Positions 27,783 through 36,968 of a stretch of 64,000 nucleotides of DNA are shown here, one piece after another (position 1 is the stretch's first letter; every line of letters begins with the position of its first letter). Under the pieces are notes generated by a model. The model made no database searches, was not told the origin of the DNA, and saw nothing but the letters and a program-made list of their open reading frames with translations. The position numbers and the translations under genes are program-made. The stretch comes from Rhodanobacteraceae bacterium ZG21-1 (GTDB taxonomy: Bacteria; Pseudomonadota; Gammaproteobacteria; Xanthomonadales; Rhodanobacteraceae): the NCBI GenBank assembly GCA_021390615.1, contig JAJEJU010000024.1:992001-1056000 (forward strand). Reading direction: 5' to 3'.

Positions 27783-28444
27783 GTCGCGCTGCACGATGCG
27801 TCAAGGCTTCGTTGGCTAGTGAGGCGGCCTCGGTGTTGCGCTGGTGGCGCTCGCGTCGAGGTTGTATAGAGGCCGTGTGTCGCTGTGGCGATGGCTTGCG
27901 CGATCCGAGCCTCCGTTTGTCCGGAAGCAGGCGAGGCACTGACTGGGTCTCGCTTCGAACTCGAAGGTGAAGCCTGGTCGCAGTGTGGCGGCCCGTCACG
28001 CGTCGAACTCGGTCGCCGCTTCGTGCCACTCGGATGCGGCATGCTGCTGCCTCGCTGCGCGAGCATGCGATGCAGCCGGCCGCACTGGCCCGGCCGTTCG
28101 GCGATGACTGAAAGAGCGTCGGCAGATTGGTCGTCATCCTTCTCGTGCACCGGCATCGTCGGGCGGACGAGGGTGTCGACGACCCGGCATTGACGAGTGA
28201 GTTGAGGATCTCGGCGACGCCGGCGCCGTCGAATGGGTCGAGGTTCTCGACCGTGCCGACAAGGTCGCGCAGACCCAGGCATCGAGTCCCTGTCACGGGC
28301 CGACAAGCCGCGCCGTCCATGCTGCATATCACTGCCAAAATGCTGCTCGGTCGCGCGCTGGGCAAGCGTTGGCGGATCGCGCAGAATCGAAAGTCCTGAT
28401 CGCCCAGGCCGGTCGTCAGCGCCGGCCATCACGAGGAGTGAAAC
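27783..28444. other. Gene-poor stretch, possible decayed coding remnant
   Basis: About 660 bases with no convincing gene. Composition and word use look less regular than in neighbouring genes. Several minus-strand frames read through with scattered protein-like pieces, but no frame shows a family motif or a plausible start. It may be an eroded gene or a former insertion site. Confidence 0.45.
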
Positions 28445-28999
28445 ATGAGTCAAGTCCGCATTGCGCTGTTCGTCGGCAGCTTGCGCAAGGATTCGATCAA
28501 TCGTCGCCTGGCGCGGGCGGTGGCACGCCTGGCGCCGGAGGAGTTCGAGTTCGAGCACGTGCGCATCGACGACCTGCCGCTGTACGACCAGGATTTCGAC
28601 GGCGACTATCCGCAAGCAGGCAAGCGGCTGAAGCACGAGGTGTCGTCGGCCAACGCGCTGCTGTTCGTCACCCCGGAATACAACCGCTCGATTCCCGGCG
28701 TGCTGAAGAACGCGCTCGATCTCGGCTCGCGGCCGTGGGGAAGCAACTCCTTCGCGCACAAGCCGGGCGCGGTGCTCGGCGCCTCGCCCGGCGCGGCCGG
28801 CACGGCGATGGCGCAGCAGCATCTGCGCAACGTGCTGTCCTACCTGGACGTGGCGGTGCTGCCGCAGCCGGAGACCTTCATCCACTTCAAGGAAGGCATG
28901 ATCGACGCCGACGGCGTGGTCGAGAGCGAAGGCACGCAGAAATTCCTGCAGGGCTTCGTCGATCGCTATGTGAGCTGGGTGCAGCGCCACCTGGCCTGA
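28445..28999 (+). CDS. NADPH-dependent FMN reductase
   Basis: A 184-residue flavodoxin-fold oxidoreductase (MSQVRIALFVGSLRKDSINR). The FMN phosphate loop is GSLRKDSINRRLA (about 11-23). TPEYNRSIPGVLKNALDLGS is the family's second flavin-binding signature, and GASPGAAGTAMAQQHLR is the third. It resembles ChrR/azoreductase-type quinone or chromate reductases. AGGAGTGAAAC precedes the start, a good ribosome site. It is monocistronic and convergent with ppk1. Confidence 0.9.
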   Translation: MSQVRIALFVGSLRKDSINRRLARAVARLAPEEFEFEHVRIDDLPLYDQDFDGDYPQAGKRLKHEVSSANALLFVTPEYNRSIPGVLKNALDLGSRPWGSNSFAHKPGAVLGASPGAAGTAMAQQHLRNVLSYLDVAVLPQPETFIHFKEGMIDADGVVESEGTQKFLQGFVDRYVSWVQRHLA

Positions 29000-29008
29000 G
29001 TTTCGACC

Positions 29009-29037
29009 GCCCCCGCCGCGTTGCCGGCGGTGGGGGC
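29009..29037. terminator. Bidirectional hairpin between the FMN reductase and ppk1
   Basis: An 11-bp stem with one G-U pair (GCCCCCGCCGC against GGCGGTGGGGGC) and a 7-base loop lies between the two convergent stop codons. No strong T-run is seen on either strand. Confidence 0.5.
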
Positions 29038-29068
29038 TGGCGGTTGGAGCCCGTGACCGGCGCCTGCC

Positions 29069-31249
29069 TCAGCTGATCACGCCGGCGCCGACGCCGCAGA
29101 GCTTTTCCAGCAGCTGGGCCTGCACGTTGCGCGTGGGCTGTCCGCCCACCGGCATAGCGCGCAGGTATTCGCCGTCCGACTGCAGCAGCGAGGCGCTGGT
29201 GTTGTCGGCGAGGTACATGTCCAATTCCTTGCGCACGCGCTGCTGCAGCTTCTTGCCTTCGATCGGGAAGCCGGTCTCGACGCGGCGGTCCAGGTTGCGT
29301 TCCATCAGGTCGGCGCTGGCCAGGTAGAGCAGCTCCTCGCCGTTGTTGGCGAACCAGTAGGCGCGGCTGTGCTCGAGGAAGCGCCCGATCACCGAGCGCA
29401 CGCGGATGTTCTGCGAGATGCCCGGCACGCCGGGGCGCAGGCAGCACATGCCGCGCACGATCAGGTCGATCTGCACGCCGGCGACGCTGGCCTTGTACAG
29501 CGCGCGGATCAGCTTGGCGTCGGTGATCGCGTTGACCTTGATGATGATCTGCGCGGGACGGCCGGCCTCGGCGTGCGTGGTCTCGTTGGCGATCAACTCG
29601 AGCAGGGTCTTCTTCAGGGTGAACGGCGCATGCAGCAGCTTCTTCATGCGCTGCACCTTGCCCATGCCGGTGAGCTGGCTGAACAGCTTGTGCACGTCCT
29701 CGCACAGCACCGGGTCGGAGGTGAGCAGGCTGTAGTCGGTGTAAAGCCGCGCGTTGCCGGTGTGGTAGTTGCCGGTACCGAGATGGGCGTAGCGCACCAG
29801 CTCGCTGCCTTCGCGGCGCTGGATCAGCATCAGCTTGGCGTGGGTCTTCACCCCGACCACGCCGTAGATCACCACCGCGCCGGCCTGTTGCAGGCGCGAG
29901 GCTAGGCTGAGGTTGGATTCCTCGTCGAAGCGCGCGCGCAGCTCCACCACCACGGTGACTTCCTTGCCGGCGCGCGCGGCGTCGACCAGGGCGTCGACGA
30001 TCTCGGAGACCGCGCCGCTGCGATACAGGGTCTGCTTGATCGACAGCACGTTCGGGTCCTTGGCGGCCTGGTGCAGCAGGTCGACCACCGGCGCGAACGA
30101 CTCGTAGGGATGCATCAGCAGCACGTCCTGCTTGCCGATCACCTGGAACAGGTCCTCGGACTTTTTCAGCACCTTGGGCAGCGCAGGCGCGAACGGCAGG
30201 TACTGCAGCTGCGGGTAGTTGGCCATGCCGGCGATGCCGAACAGGCGGGCCAGATTCACCGGACCGTTCACTTCGTACAGCTCGGCCTCGGTGAGCTCGA
30301 ACTGCTTCAGCAGGTATTCGATCAGGTCGCGCGGGCAGTTGTCCGCCACCTCCAGCCGCACCGCATCGCCGAAGCGGCGCGAATACAGCTCGCCGCGCAG
30401 TGCGCGGGCCAGGTCGTCGACGTCCTCGGGATCGATGGTGAGGTCGGCGTTGCGGGTGAGCCGGAACTGGTAGCAGCCGTGCACCTGCATGCCGGGGAAC
30501 AGTTCCTCGGCATGCGCGTGGATCATCGAGGTCAGCAGCGCGTAGTTGTCGCCGCCGTCGCAGATTTCCGCCGGCATGGCGATCAGCCGCGGCAGCACGC
30601 GAGGCGCCGGCACGATGGCCAGGCCGGAGTCGCGGCCGAAGGCGTCGATGCCCTCCAGCCGCACGATGAAGTTCAGGCTCTTGTTGACCAGCAGCGGAAA
30701 GGGGTGGGTCGGGTCCAGCCCGATCGGGGTAATCAGCGGCGCCACTTCCTGCTGGAAGTAGCGGCGCACCCAGCGCTTCTGTTTCAGGTTCCAGTCGCCG
30801 CGCCGCACGATGCGGATGCCGTGACCGGCCAGCTCGGGCAGGATGCGCTCGTTGAGGATCGAGTACTGCCGCTCGATCTGCCGGTGCGCCAGCGCGCTGA
30901 TCTCGCTCAGCACGCGGCGCGGCGAATAGCCGTCCGGGCCGATCAGCTCATGGTCGAAGGCGATCTGGCTCTTCAGGCCGGCCACGCGGATCTCGAAGAA
31001 CTCGTCCATGTTGCGCGAGAAGATCAGCAGGAACTTCAGCCGCTCCAGCAGCGGCGTGCGCTCGTCCAGCGCCTGGTCGAGCACGCGGATGTTGAACTGC
31101 AGCTGGGACAGCTCGCGGTTGATGTAGAGCGCGCTGTCGGCGAGGTCGGGCTTGTTCTCGGACGCGGCGGCGGCCGGGGCGATTTCCGTCACGACGGTTT
31201 CGTCGGCGTCGGGCGGGGACAGAAGCTCGGGTTTCGCGCGTGTCGTCAT
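29069..31249 (-). CDS. ppk1: Polyphosphate kinase 1
   Basis: A 726-residue membrane-associated enzyme that makes polyphosphate from ATP reversibly. I take ATG 31249 (MTTRAKPELL) as the start. Domains in order are N (ALYINRELSQLQFNIRVLDQ), H, C1 and C2. The autophosphorylated His is in GVKTHAKLMLIQRRE. The second conserved His is in RSVIGRFLEHSRAYWF. Also typical are HPYESFAPVVDLLHQAAKDP and the ATP-binding LYRSGAVSEIVDALVDAA. The length is normal for the family. No ppx is adjacent. Confidence 0.96.
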   Translation of the reverse strand: MTTRAKPELLSPPDADETVVTEIAPAAAASENKPDLADSALYINRELSQLQFNIRVLDQALDERTPLLERLKFLLIFSRNMDEFFEIRVAGLKSQIAFDHELIGPDGYSPRRVLSEISALAHRQIERQYSILNERILPELAGHGIRIVRRGDWNLKQKRWVRRYFQQEVAPLITPIGLDPTHPFPLLVNKSLNFIVRLEGIDAFGRDSGLAIVPAPRVLPRLIAMPAEICDGGDNYALLTSMIHAHAEELFPGMQVHGCYQFRLTRNADLTIDPEDVDDLARALRGELYSRRFGDAVRLEVADNCPRDLIEYLLKQFELTEAELYEVNGPVNLARLFGIAGMANYPQLQYLPFAPALPKVLKKSEDLFQVIGKQDVLLMHPYESFAPVVDLLHQAAKDPNVLSIKQTLYRSGAVSEIVDALVDAARAGKEVTVVVELRARFDEESNLSLASRLQQAGAVVIYGVVGVKTHAKLMLIQRREGSELVRYAHLGTGNYHTGNARLYTDYSLLTSDPVLCEDVHKLFSQLTGMGKVQRMKKLLHAPFTLKKTLLELIANETTHAEAGRPAQIIIKVNAITDAKLIRALYKASVAGVQIDLIVRGMCCLRPGVPGISQNIRVRSVIGRFLEHSRAYWFANNGEELLYLASADLMERNLDRRVETGFPIEGKKLQQRVRKELDMYLADNTSASLLQSDGEYLRAMPVGGQPTRNVQAQLLEKLCGVGAGVIS

Positions 31250-31409
31250 GGAGTTCGCACATGGGGTGGGCGGGGTGGCCGATCGCTGCGGAGCGGCCGC
31301 CACCCAAAGGATGCACGGCCAGGCATGAACATTCCGCTACGTTCGGGCAAGGGGTCCGACGGCCATCCTGCGGGGCGCTGTTGACCGCGATGTGACATCG
31401 CCGCGCGCT

Positions 31410-32261
31410 TCATGACCGCAGCCTGCTCGCGGTCCGGTGGCTCAGATAGCGGCTCGGGGGTTCGCCGAGCTGGCGCCGGAACACCGAAGCGAAGGCGCTC
31501 GGGCTGCTGTAGCCGAGGTCCAGCGCCACCTCGGTCACCGAGCTGCCGCTGCTCAGCCGGGTCAATGCGGCCAGCAGGCAGGCCTGCTGGCGCCAGGCGC
31601 TGAAGCTCATGCCGGTCTGCGCGCGAAACAGGCGGGTGAAGCTGCGCCGGCTCAGCCCGGCCTGGGCCGCCATCTGGTCCAGGTCGGTTTCCAGGCTGGG
31701 CGCGTCGAGCAGGGCGCGGCACAAGCGGGCCAGCCGGCGGTCGCGCGGCAGCGGTGTGCTCAGCGCCAGCTCCGGCATGGCGCGGATCTCGTCCAGCAGC
31801 AGCGCCATCACCCGCCCGTCGCGGCCTTCGAGTGCGTATTCGGCGGGCAGGTCGACCGCCTCGTGCAGCAGCGCGTGCAGCAGCGGCGAAACCTCGATGA
31901 CCCGGCAGCGCGCGGGCAGGCCGGCGGCCTCTGCCGCTTCGCGCCGCACGTAGATGCTGCGCAGCGAGGCGGCACCGTCCAGCTGCACCTCGTGGGCTAC
32001 GCCGGCCGGAATCCACAGCGCGCGCTGCGGCGGCACCACCCAGCTGCCCTCGGCGGTGCGCACGGTGGCGGCGCCGTTGGCGACATACATGAACTGGCCG
32101 CGCCGATGCGAATGCGACGGCAGCAGGAAGTGCGGCGGGTACTCGTTGCCGGTGACCACCACGTCGCGCGGGGTGTCCTCGTAGGCATCGACGCGGGTAT
32201 TGCGCACAGGTCTGGCCCGGATTCGACAGAGTTTGGCCCGAAAGCGAATGCGGGCCGGCAC
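31410..32261 (-). CDS. AraC-family transcriptional regulator with N-terminal cupin
   Basis: About 283 residues from GTG 32261. The true start may be GTG 32207, since neither has a clear ribosome site. The N-terminal cupin has LLPSHSHRRGQFMYVANGAA and VVPPQRALWIPAGVAHEV. The C-terminal double HTH has MAAQAGLSRRSFTRLFRAQT and SSVTEVALDLGYSSPSAFAS. This layout is that of the NimR/YeaM type. It is divergent from the MFS exporter gene 86 bases away, the usual arrangement for a local activator of that gene. The shared region contains two copies of TGGCCCG 20 bases apart. Confidence 0.87.
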   Translation of the reverse strand: MPARIRFRAKLCRIRARPVRNTRVDAYEDTPRDVVVTGNEYPPHFLLPSHSHRRGQFMYVANGAATVRTAEGSWVVPPQRALWIPAGVAHEVQLDGAASLRSIYVRREAAEAAGLPARCRVIEVSPLLHALLHEAVDLPAEYALEGRDGRVMALLLDEIRAMPELALSTPLPRDRRLARLCRALLDAPSLETDLDQMAAQAGLSRRSFTRLFRAQTGMSFSAWRQQACLLAALTRLSSGSSVTEVALDLGYSSPSAFASVFRRQLGEPPSRYLSHRTASRLRS

Positions 32262-32346
32262 CGCCCGACTTTAAGGTGATGCCCGGTGCGGCGCAACGGC
32301 GGCAAGCCGGCGCGTCGCAGCTGTCCATCCCCATCCGAGTCCACCC

Positions 32347-33603
32347 ATGCAGACCCGTTCCGAAACCCTCGCCATGCCGGCGATTCCGCTGGCGCCGGCG
32401 CAAGACCGGCCGGCCGGCACCGAGTTCGGCATCCTCGGCGCGATCAGCTTCTCCCACCTGCTCAACGACATGATCCAGTCGCTGCTGCTGGCGATCTATC
32501 CGCTGCTGACCAAGGACTTTCGGCTCGACCTGGGGCAGGTCGGCCTGATCACGCTGGCCTACCAGCTCACCGCCTCGCTGCTGCAGCCTTTGGTGGGCAT
32601 GGTCACCGACCGCCGGCCGATGCCGTACTCGCTGCCGATCGGCATGGCCTGCACCCTGTGCGGCCTGCTGCTGCTGGCGACGGCGCCGAATTTCCCGCTG
32701 CTGTTGCTGGCGGCCTCGCTGGTCGGCACGGGTTCGTCGGTGTTCCATCCGGAATCCTCGCGGGTGGCGCGGCTGGCCTCCGGCGGCCGGCACGGGCTGG
32801 CGCAGTCGGTGTTCCAGGTGGGCGGCAATGCCGGCGCCGCGCTGGGGCCGCTGCTGGCGGCCTGGCTGATCGAGCCGCGCGGCCGTGCCAGCGTGGCCTG
32901 GTTCTCGCTGGCGGCCTTGCTCGCCATGCTGGTGCTGTCGCAGGTGAGCCGCTGGTACGCCGTGCATCGGCACGGCCGCGGCAAGGCCCAGGCGCGGCCA
33001 GCGCTGGCATTGACGCTGACGCGCGGGCAGGTGGCCGGCGCGCTGGCTGTGCTCGGCCTGCTGGTGTTCTCCAAGTATTTCTACCTGGCCAGCATCAGCA
33101 GCTATTACATGTTCTATCTGCGTTACAAGTTCGGCATCTCGGTGCCGAACGCCCAGGTGCACCTGTCGCTGTTCCTCGCGGCGGTGGCGGTGGGGGCGCT
33201 GGTCGGCGGCCCGGTCGGCGACCGCATTGGCCGCAAGTACGTGATCTGGGCATCGATCCTCGGGGTGGCGCCGTTCACCCTGCTGCTGCCGCACGCCAAC
33301 CTGTTCTGGACCGGGGTGCTGACGGTGCTGATCGGCCTGATCCTGGCCTCGGCCTTCTCGGCCATCCTGGTCTATGCGCAGGAGCTGATCCCGGGCCGCG
33401 TGGGCATGGTCTCGGGCCTGTTCTTCGGCTTCGCCTTCGGCATGGGCGGCGTCGGCGCCTGGGTGCTGGGGCGGGTGGCGGTGGCGCACGGCATCGAGGT
33501 CGTCTATCAGCTGTGCGCATACCTGCCGCTGATCGGCATGGTGACCGTGCTGCTGCCGAACCTGGAGCCGCCTTCGAAGCGGGTTGCCAAAGCCGCAGCC
33601 TGA
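32347..33603 (+). CDS. fsr: MFS exporter, fosmidomycin-resistance (Fsr) type
   Basis: A 418-residue, 12-helix major-facilitator exporter. The opening SFSHLLNDMIQSLLLAIYPL is the characteristic Fsr signature. FRLDLGQVGLITLAYQLTAS, SLVGTGSSVFHPESSRVARL and FQVGGNAGAALGPLLAAWLI are also typical. The loop 8-9 motif is GGPVGDRIGRKYVIWAS. The Fsr family exports fosmidomycin and related small molecules. It is probably controlled by the divergent AraC regulator. Confidence 0.9.
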   Translation: MQTRSETLAMPAIPLAPAQDRPAGTEFGILGAISFSHLLNDMIQSLLLAIYPLLTKDFRLDLGQVGLITLAYQLTASLLQPLVGMVTDRRPMPYSLPIGMACTLCGLLLLATAPNFPLLLLAASLVGTGSSVFHPESSRVARLASGGRHGLAQSVFQVGGNAGAALGPLLAAWLIEPRGRASVAWFSLAALLAMLVLSQVSRWYAVHRHGRGKAQARPALALTLTRGQVAGALAVLGLLVFSKYFYLASISSYYMFYLRYKFGISVPNAQVHLSLFLAAVAVGALVGGPVGDRIGRKYVIWASILGVAPFTLLLPHANLFWTGVLTVLIGLILASAFSAILVYAQELIPGRVGMVSGLFFGFAFGMGGVGAWVLGRVAVAHGIEVVYQLCAYLPLIGMVTVLLPNLEPPSKRVAKAAA

Positions 33604-33632
33604 AGCGGCGGCCGGCCGCTCCCGACATCTTC

Positions 33633-33653
33633 GTTATGCCTGCGGGGCATAAC
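33633..33653 (+). terminator. Hairpin after fsr
   Basis: GTTATGCC and GGCATAAC form a perfect 8-bp stem around TGCGG, 30 bases past the fsr stop. G-rich sequence rather than a T-run follows, so it is a weak terminator call. Confidence 0.4.
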
Positions 33654-33708
33654 GGGGGTGTCGGATATGCATGACAGAGATATGAGATATCCCTGACCGA
33701 ACGTGTTG

Positions 33709-33733
33709 CAGATCAAAGAAACAACGTGATCTG
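33709..33733. promoter_or_regulatory. Inverted repeat upstream of the lanthipeptide precursor gene
   Basis: CAGATCA at 33709-33715 and its exact complement TGATCTG at 33727-33733, separated by 11 bases, lie 166 bases upstream of the precursor start. The surrounding 33604-33898 region is clearly more AT-rich than its flanks and holds no gene, so it is the likely promoter region. The repeat is a candidate operator. Confidence 0.35.
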
Positions 33734-33898
33734 GCCGATAACCTGACAAACGAAGCGGCGTCGATGCTGCTTCGGCGGTGCTCGCGGGGGTGGAGATATG
33801 ACGATCGGGCATAAGCTCGCTCATGGGTGGTACGTGCTGCCTGCTTGTCTCGCGTCTCGTCGGCACGGTTTACCTAACTATCAAGCGAGGTAAGTGCA

Positions 33899-34081
33899 AT
33901 GGATTTCCAGAACGACCAGATCAGCCAGTGGCGCAACGAAGCCGGCGAGAACAACCCGGCCGGCCCGCTGTTCAGCGGCGGCGCCTTCGCCGAGGCGGAG
34001 ATCGCCAGCGAGAGCGCGCAGACCACCATCCACGGCTGCGGCACGGCCTGCACGGGCTCGACCACCCGCTTCTGCTGTTGA
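33899..34081 (+). CDS. lanA: Class II lanthipeptide precursor (LanA)
   Basis: A 60-residue peptide (MDFQNDQISQWRNEAGENNP). GAGG lies 8 bases before the ATG. The leader is acidic and polar and contains an early Gly27-Gly28. The C-terminal core region is ESAQTTIHGCGTACTGSTTR followed by FCC, with Cys at 47, 51, 59 and 60 and Ser/Thr at 42, 43, 49, 52, 54, 55 and 56 available for dehydration. The paired Cys at the very end, preceded by an aromatic residue, recalls lacticin-481-type peptides. The LanM gene starts 4 bases after its stop. The cut site is not obvious: the GG is 17 residues before the first core Thr. Confidence 0.88.
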   Translation: MDFQNDQISQWRNEAGENNPAGPLFSGGAFAEAEIASESAQTTIHGCGTACTGSTTRFCC

Positions 34082-34085
34082 ACGC

Positions 34086-36968
34086 GTGGCGTCCTTGACG
34101 GACGCCGGCAATTTCTACGCGTCGCTGGGTTGCCTGTTCTCGTCCCAGGTGGACGAGCTGGCAACCCGGCTCCAGCAGATTGCCGGCCTGCATGCGCGCG
34201 AGCGCGACATCATCCTGGCCGCCACGCAGACTTGCCTGCGCCTGGTGCTGCATGGACGGCTCAGTCGTCTGCTGGTGCTCGAGCTGCACGCTGCGCGCGC
34301 CGACGGGCGCCTGCCCAGCGAAGACGCCGGCGAACGCTGGAACCAGTTCATCGAGATCTCGTCGGGCGCCGATTTCTGGCGGGGCCTGGCAAACCATTAC
34401 CCCAACCTGCGCGCGCGCATCGATCGCCTGGTACAGAACCGCTGCGAGGCCGCGCTGCAGTTCGCCGAACGCTGGGCCGCCGATCGCGCCGAGCTTGCAC
34501 CGTTGTGCGGCGCCGCGCCGGGCGAGTTGCTGCAGCTGGATTTCGGCGCCGGCGACAGCCATCGGCGCGGGCAGACGGTGGCCTTGCTGCGCTGCGCCGG
34601 CGGGCGGCTGGTCTACAAGCCGCGCCCGGTCGCCGTGGACGCCGCACTGGCGGCCTTCGTGGCCGAGCTCGCGAGCGAGCATGCCAGTTCGCTGAGCGTG
34701 CGCGTGCCGCGCGTGCTGTCACGCGAGGAATACGGCTGGAGCGAATGCATCGATCATCGCTATGCCGCCGACGCGGAAGAACTGCAGGGCTTTTATCGCG
34801 GCATCGGCCAGTGGTTGGCCATACTCGGCCTGCTCGGCGGCACCGACCTGCACGCGGAGAACCTGATCGCCCACGGCCCGCATCCGGTGGTGATCGACTG
34901 CGAGACCTTGTTCACCCCGAAGGCGCCGCCGAAGCCCTCCGGTTTCGGGCAGGCCTCCGACCGCGCCGCCGAGTTGGTGGCCGGCACCGTGCTGAGCATC
35001 GGCATGCTGCCGGGACGTGGCGCGGGGCTGGGCTGGCGCGGCGTGGACACTTCGGCGGTGGGCTCGCTGCCCGGACAGCAGCCGATGGTGGCGCTGCCCG
35101 ACCTGCTGAAGGGCGGCACCGATCAGGCCTATATCGGCACCAGCCTGGTCGCGGCGCCGGTGGTGCAGAACCATCCCAGCGCCTCGCCGGTGCTGTCCAG
35201 CTACTGGCCCGCGGTGCTGGCCGCATTCGACGAGACCACCGCGACGCTGCGGCGGCTGGACGACGAAGGTTCGCTGCGCGCCCGGCTGGAGCGCTTCGCC
35301 GATTGCCGTGTGCGGGTGGTGCCGCGCGCGACCGAGGTCTACGCCGAACTTTCGCGCATGCTGTGGCACCCCGTATCGCTGCACAAGGAACAGCCCGCGC
35401 GCGAGCGGGCGCGCGAGCTGATGAGCCGGATGGCGCGCAACGTCGCTACCGCGCCGGGCGATCCGGCGGTGATCGAGGCCGAGATCGAAGACCTGCTCGA
35501 CGGCGACATTCCGTTCTTCTGCACCCAGGCCGGCCTCGGCCGGCTGGATGGGCCGCGCGGCACGCGCTGGCTGCCGCGCGCCAACCTGGTGGATGCCGCG
35601 CTGGATCATTGGCGCCAGGCCGACCCGCAGCTGGAGCGCCAGGTGATCCAGGCCGCCCTGGTCAGCGCCTACATCAACGAAGGCTGGATGCCGGACGAGG
35701 CCTCGCTGTGGCCCGCGCAGGTGCAGGCCGGCCGCACTGACGCACGTCGTCGCGAGCAGGCCGCACGCATCATGCGCGCAACGGTGGCCAGCGCGATCCG
35801 CGGCGACGACGGCAGCGCCGCCTGGATCGCGCCGGTCTTCACGCCCGGCAACGGCTGGGCGATCAAGCCGATCGGGCCGGACGTCTACGGCGGCCTGGCC
35901 GGCGTCGCGTTGCTGACGGCAGCCTATCTGCGTGAAAGCCGCGCTGGCCGCGCCGATCCGGTCGACGGGCTGGAAGGCTTGCTGGCAGCGGTCGTGTCCA
36001 GCCTGGATCTGGCCGAGGCGAAGTGGGAAAGCCAGCGGCGCGACAGCCTCAAGGTGCGCCCCTTGCCGGTCGGCGGCTACTTCGGGCTGGGCTCACTGAT
36101 CTGGGCTCGGCTGCTGCTGGATGATCTGGGCGCGAGCCGCGACGGCCTCGCGCGCGCCTGCGCGCTGGCCGAGGTGCTGGCGGAGGCCGACGCCGCCTCC
36201 GAGCAGACTGACCTGGTCGGCGGCACCGCCGGCGCCATCGTGCCCTTGCTGGCGCTGGCGCGGCGGAGCGGGGAAGCGCGCTATCTCGAGATGGCCTGCG
36301 CGCTGGGCGACCGCCTGTGCCGCAGCGCCCTGTGCGAGGACGGCGCCGCGCACTGGGCCAATGCGGAATGGCCCAGCGGCATCGGCGGCTTCGCGCACGG
36401 CGTCACCGGCATCGGCTGGGCGCTAGCCAAGCTGGGGTGCACCAGCGCGCGCCGCGACTATCAGGAAACCGCTCGCGCCGCCTTCGCCTTCGAAGATGTC
36501 TTGTACGACGAGGATCTGCAGGGCTGGCGCGATCTGCGCATGCTGCCCGGTGCGCCGACCGCCGCGGCCTGGTGCCACGGTGCGGTGGGCATTGCATTGG
36601 CCCGGCTCGACCTGGACCCGCATCTGCAGCAGCCTGGCACGCGCTTGCTGCTGCGCCGGGCCGCCGCGGCCACCTGGCGGCAGGGACTGGGCTGGAACCA
36701 CGCCGCCTGCCACGGCGACGCCTCCGCATGCGAGCTGCTGGACCTCGCGATCCGTGCGGGCGAGGCGCCCGAGGGCTTGAGCCGGGAACATCTGCTGGAC
36801 GGCTGGCTGACCAGCCTCGAGCAGCACGGGCCGATCTGCGGCATGGTCCGCGATACCTTCTCGCCCGGCCTGATGTCAGGCTTCGGCGGCATCGCCTATC
36901 AGCTGCTCCGGGCCGATCCGCACAGCGAGCTGCCCTCGATCCTGCTGCTGGGAGGCGCTGCGCTCTGA
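34086..36968 (+). CDS. lanM: Class II lanthipeptide synthetase LanM
   Basis: A 960-residue bifunctional enzyme that dehydrates Ser/Thr of the precursor and then adds Cys to make thioether rings. The start is GTG 34086, 4 bases after the lanA stop, without a good ribosome site, so translation is probably coupled. The N-terminal dehydratase (DUF4135, kinase-like) shows RLVYKPRPVAVD (about 174-185), LGGTDLHAENLIAHG (about 250-264) and PVVIDCETLF. The C-terminal LanC-like cyclase shows the zinc ligands Cys830 in AAAWCHGAVGIAL and Cys875-His876 in NHAACHGDASAC. It also has GVTGIGWALAKLG and a C-terminal SGFGGIAYQLLRAD. Confidence 0.95.
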   Translation: MASLTDAGNFYASLGCLFSSQVDELATRLQQIAGLHARERDIILAATQTCLRLVLHGRLSRLLVLELHAARADGRLPSEDAGERWNQFIEISSGADFWRGLANHYPNLRARIDRLVQNRCEAALQFAERWAADRAELAPLCGAAPGELLQLDFGAGDSHRRGQTVALLRCAGGRLVYKPRPVAVDAALAAFVAELASEHASSLSVRVPRVLSREEYGWSECIDHRYAADAEELQGFYRGIGQWLAILGLLGGTDLHAENLIAHGPHPVVIDCETLFTPKAPPKPSGFGQASDRAAELVAGTVLSIGMLPGRGAGLGWRGVDTSAVGSLPGQQPMVALPDLLKGGTDQAYIGTSLVAAPVVQNHPSASPVLSSYWPAVLAAFDETTATLRRLDDEGSLRARLERFADCRVRVVPRATEVYAELSRMLWHPVSLHKEQPARERARELMSRMARNVATAPGDPAVIEAEIEDLLDGDIPFFCTQAGLGRLDGPRGTRWLPRANLVDAALDHWRQADPQLERQVIQAALVSAYINEGWMPDEASLWPAQVQAGRTDARRREQAARIMRATVASAIRGDDGSAAWIAPVFTPGNGWAIKPIGPDVYGGLAGVALLTAAYLRESRAGRADPVDGLEGLLAAVVSSLDLAEAKWESQRRDSLKVRPLPVGGYFGLGSLIWARLLLDDLGASRDGLARACALAEVLAEADAASEQTDLVGGTAGAIVPLLALARRSGEARYLEMACALGDRLCRSALCEDGAAHWANAEWPSGIGGFAHGVTGIGWALAKLGCTSARRDYQETARAAFAFEDVLYDEDLQGWRDLRMLPGAPTAAAWCHGAVGIALARLDLDPHLQQPGTRLLLRRAAAATWRQGLGWNHAACHGDASACELLDLAIRAGEAPEGLSREHLLDGWLTSLEQHGPICGMVRDTFSPGLMSGFGGIAYQLLRADPHSELPSILLLGGAAL

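Noticed and set aside
25481-28990. A 1169-codon minus-strand frame across the E1 fusion, the gap and the FMN reductase
   Set aside because: It spans two well-supported plus-strand genes and shows no family motif. It is open only because of GC bias.
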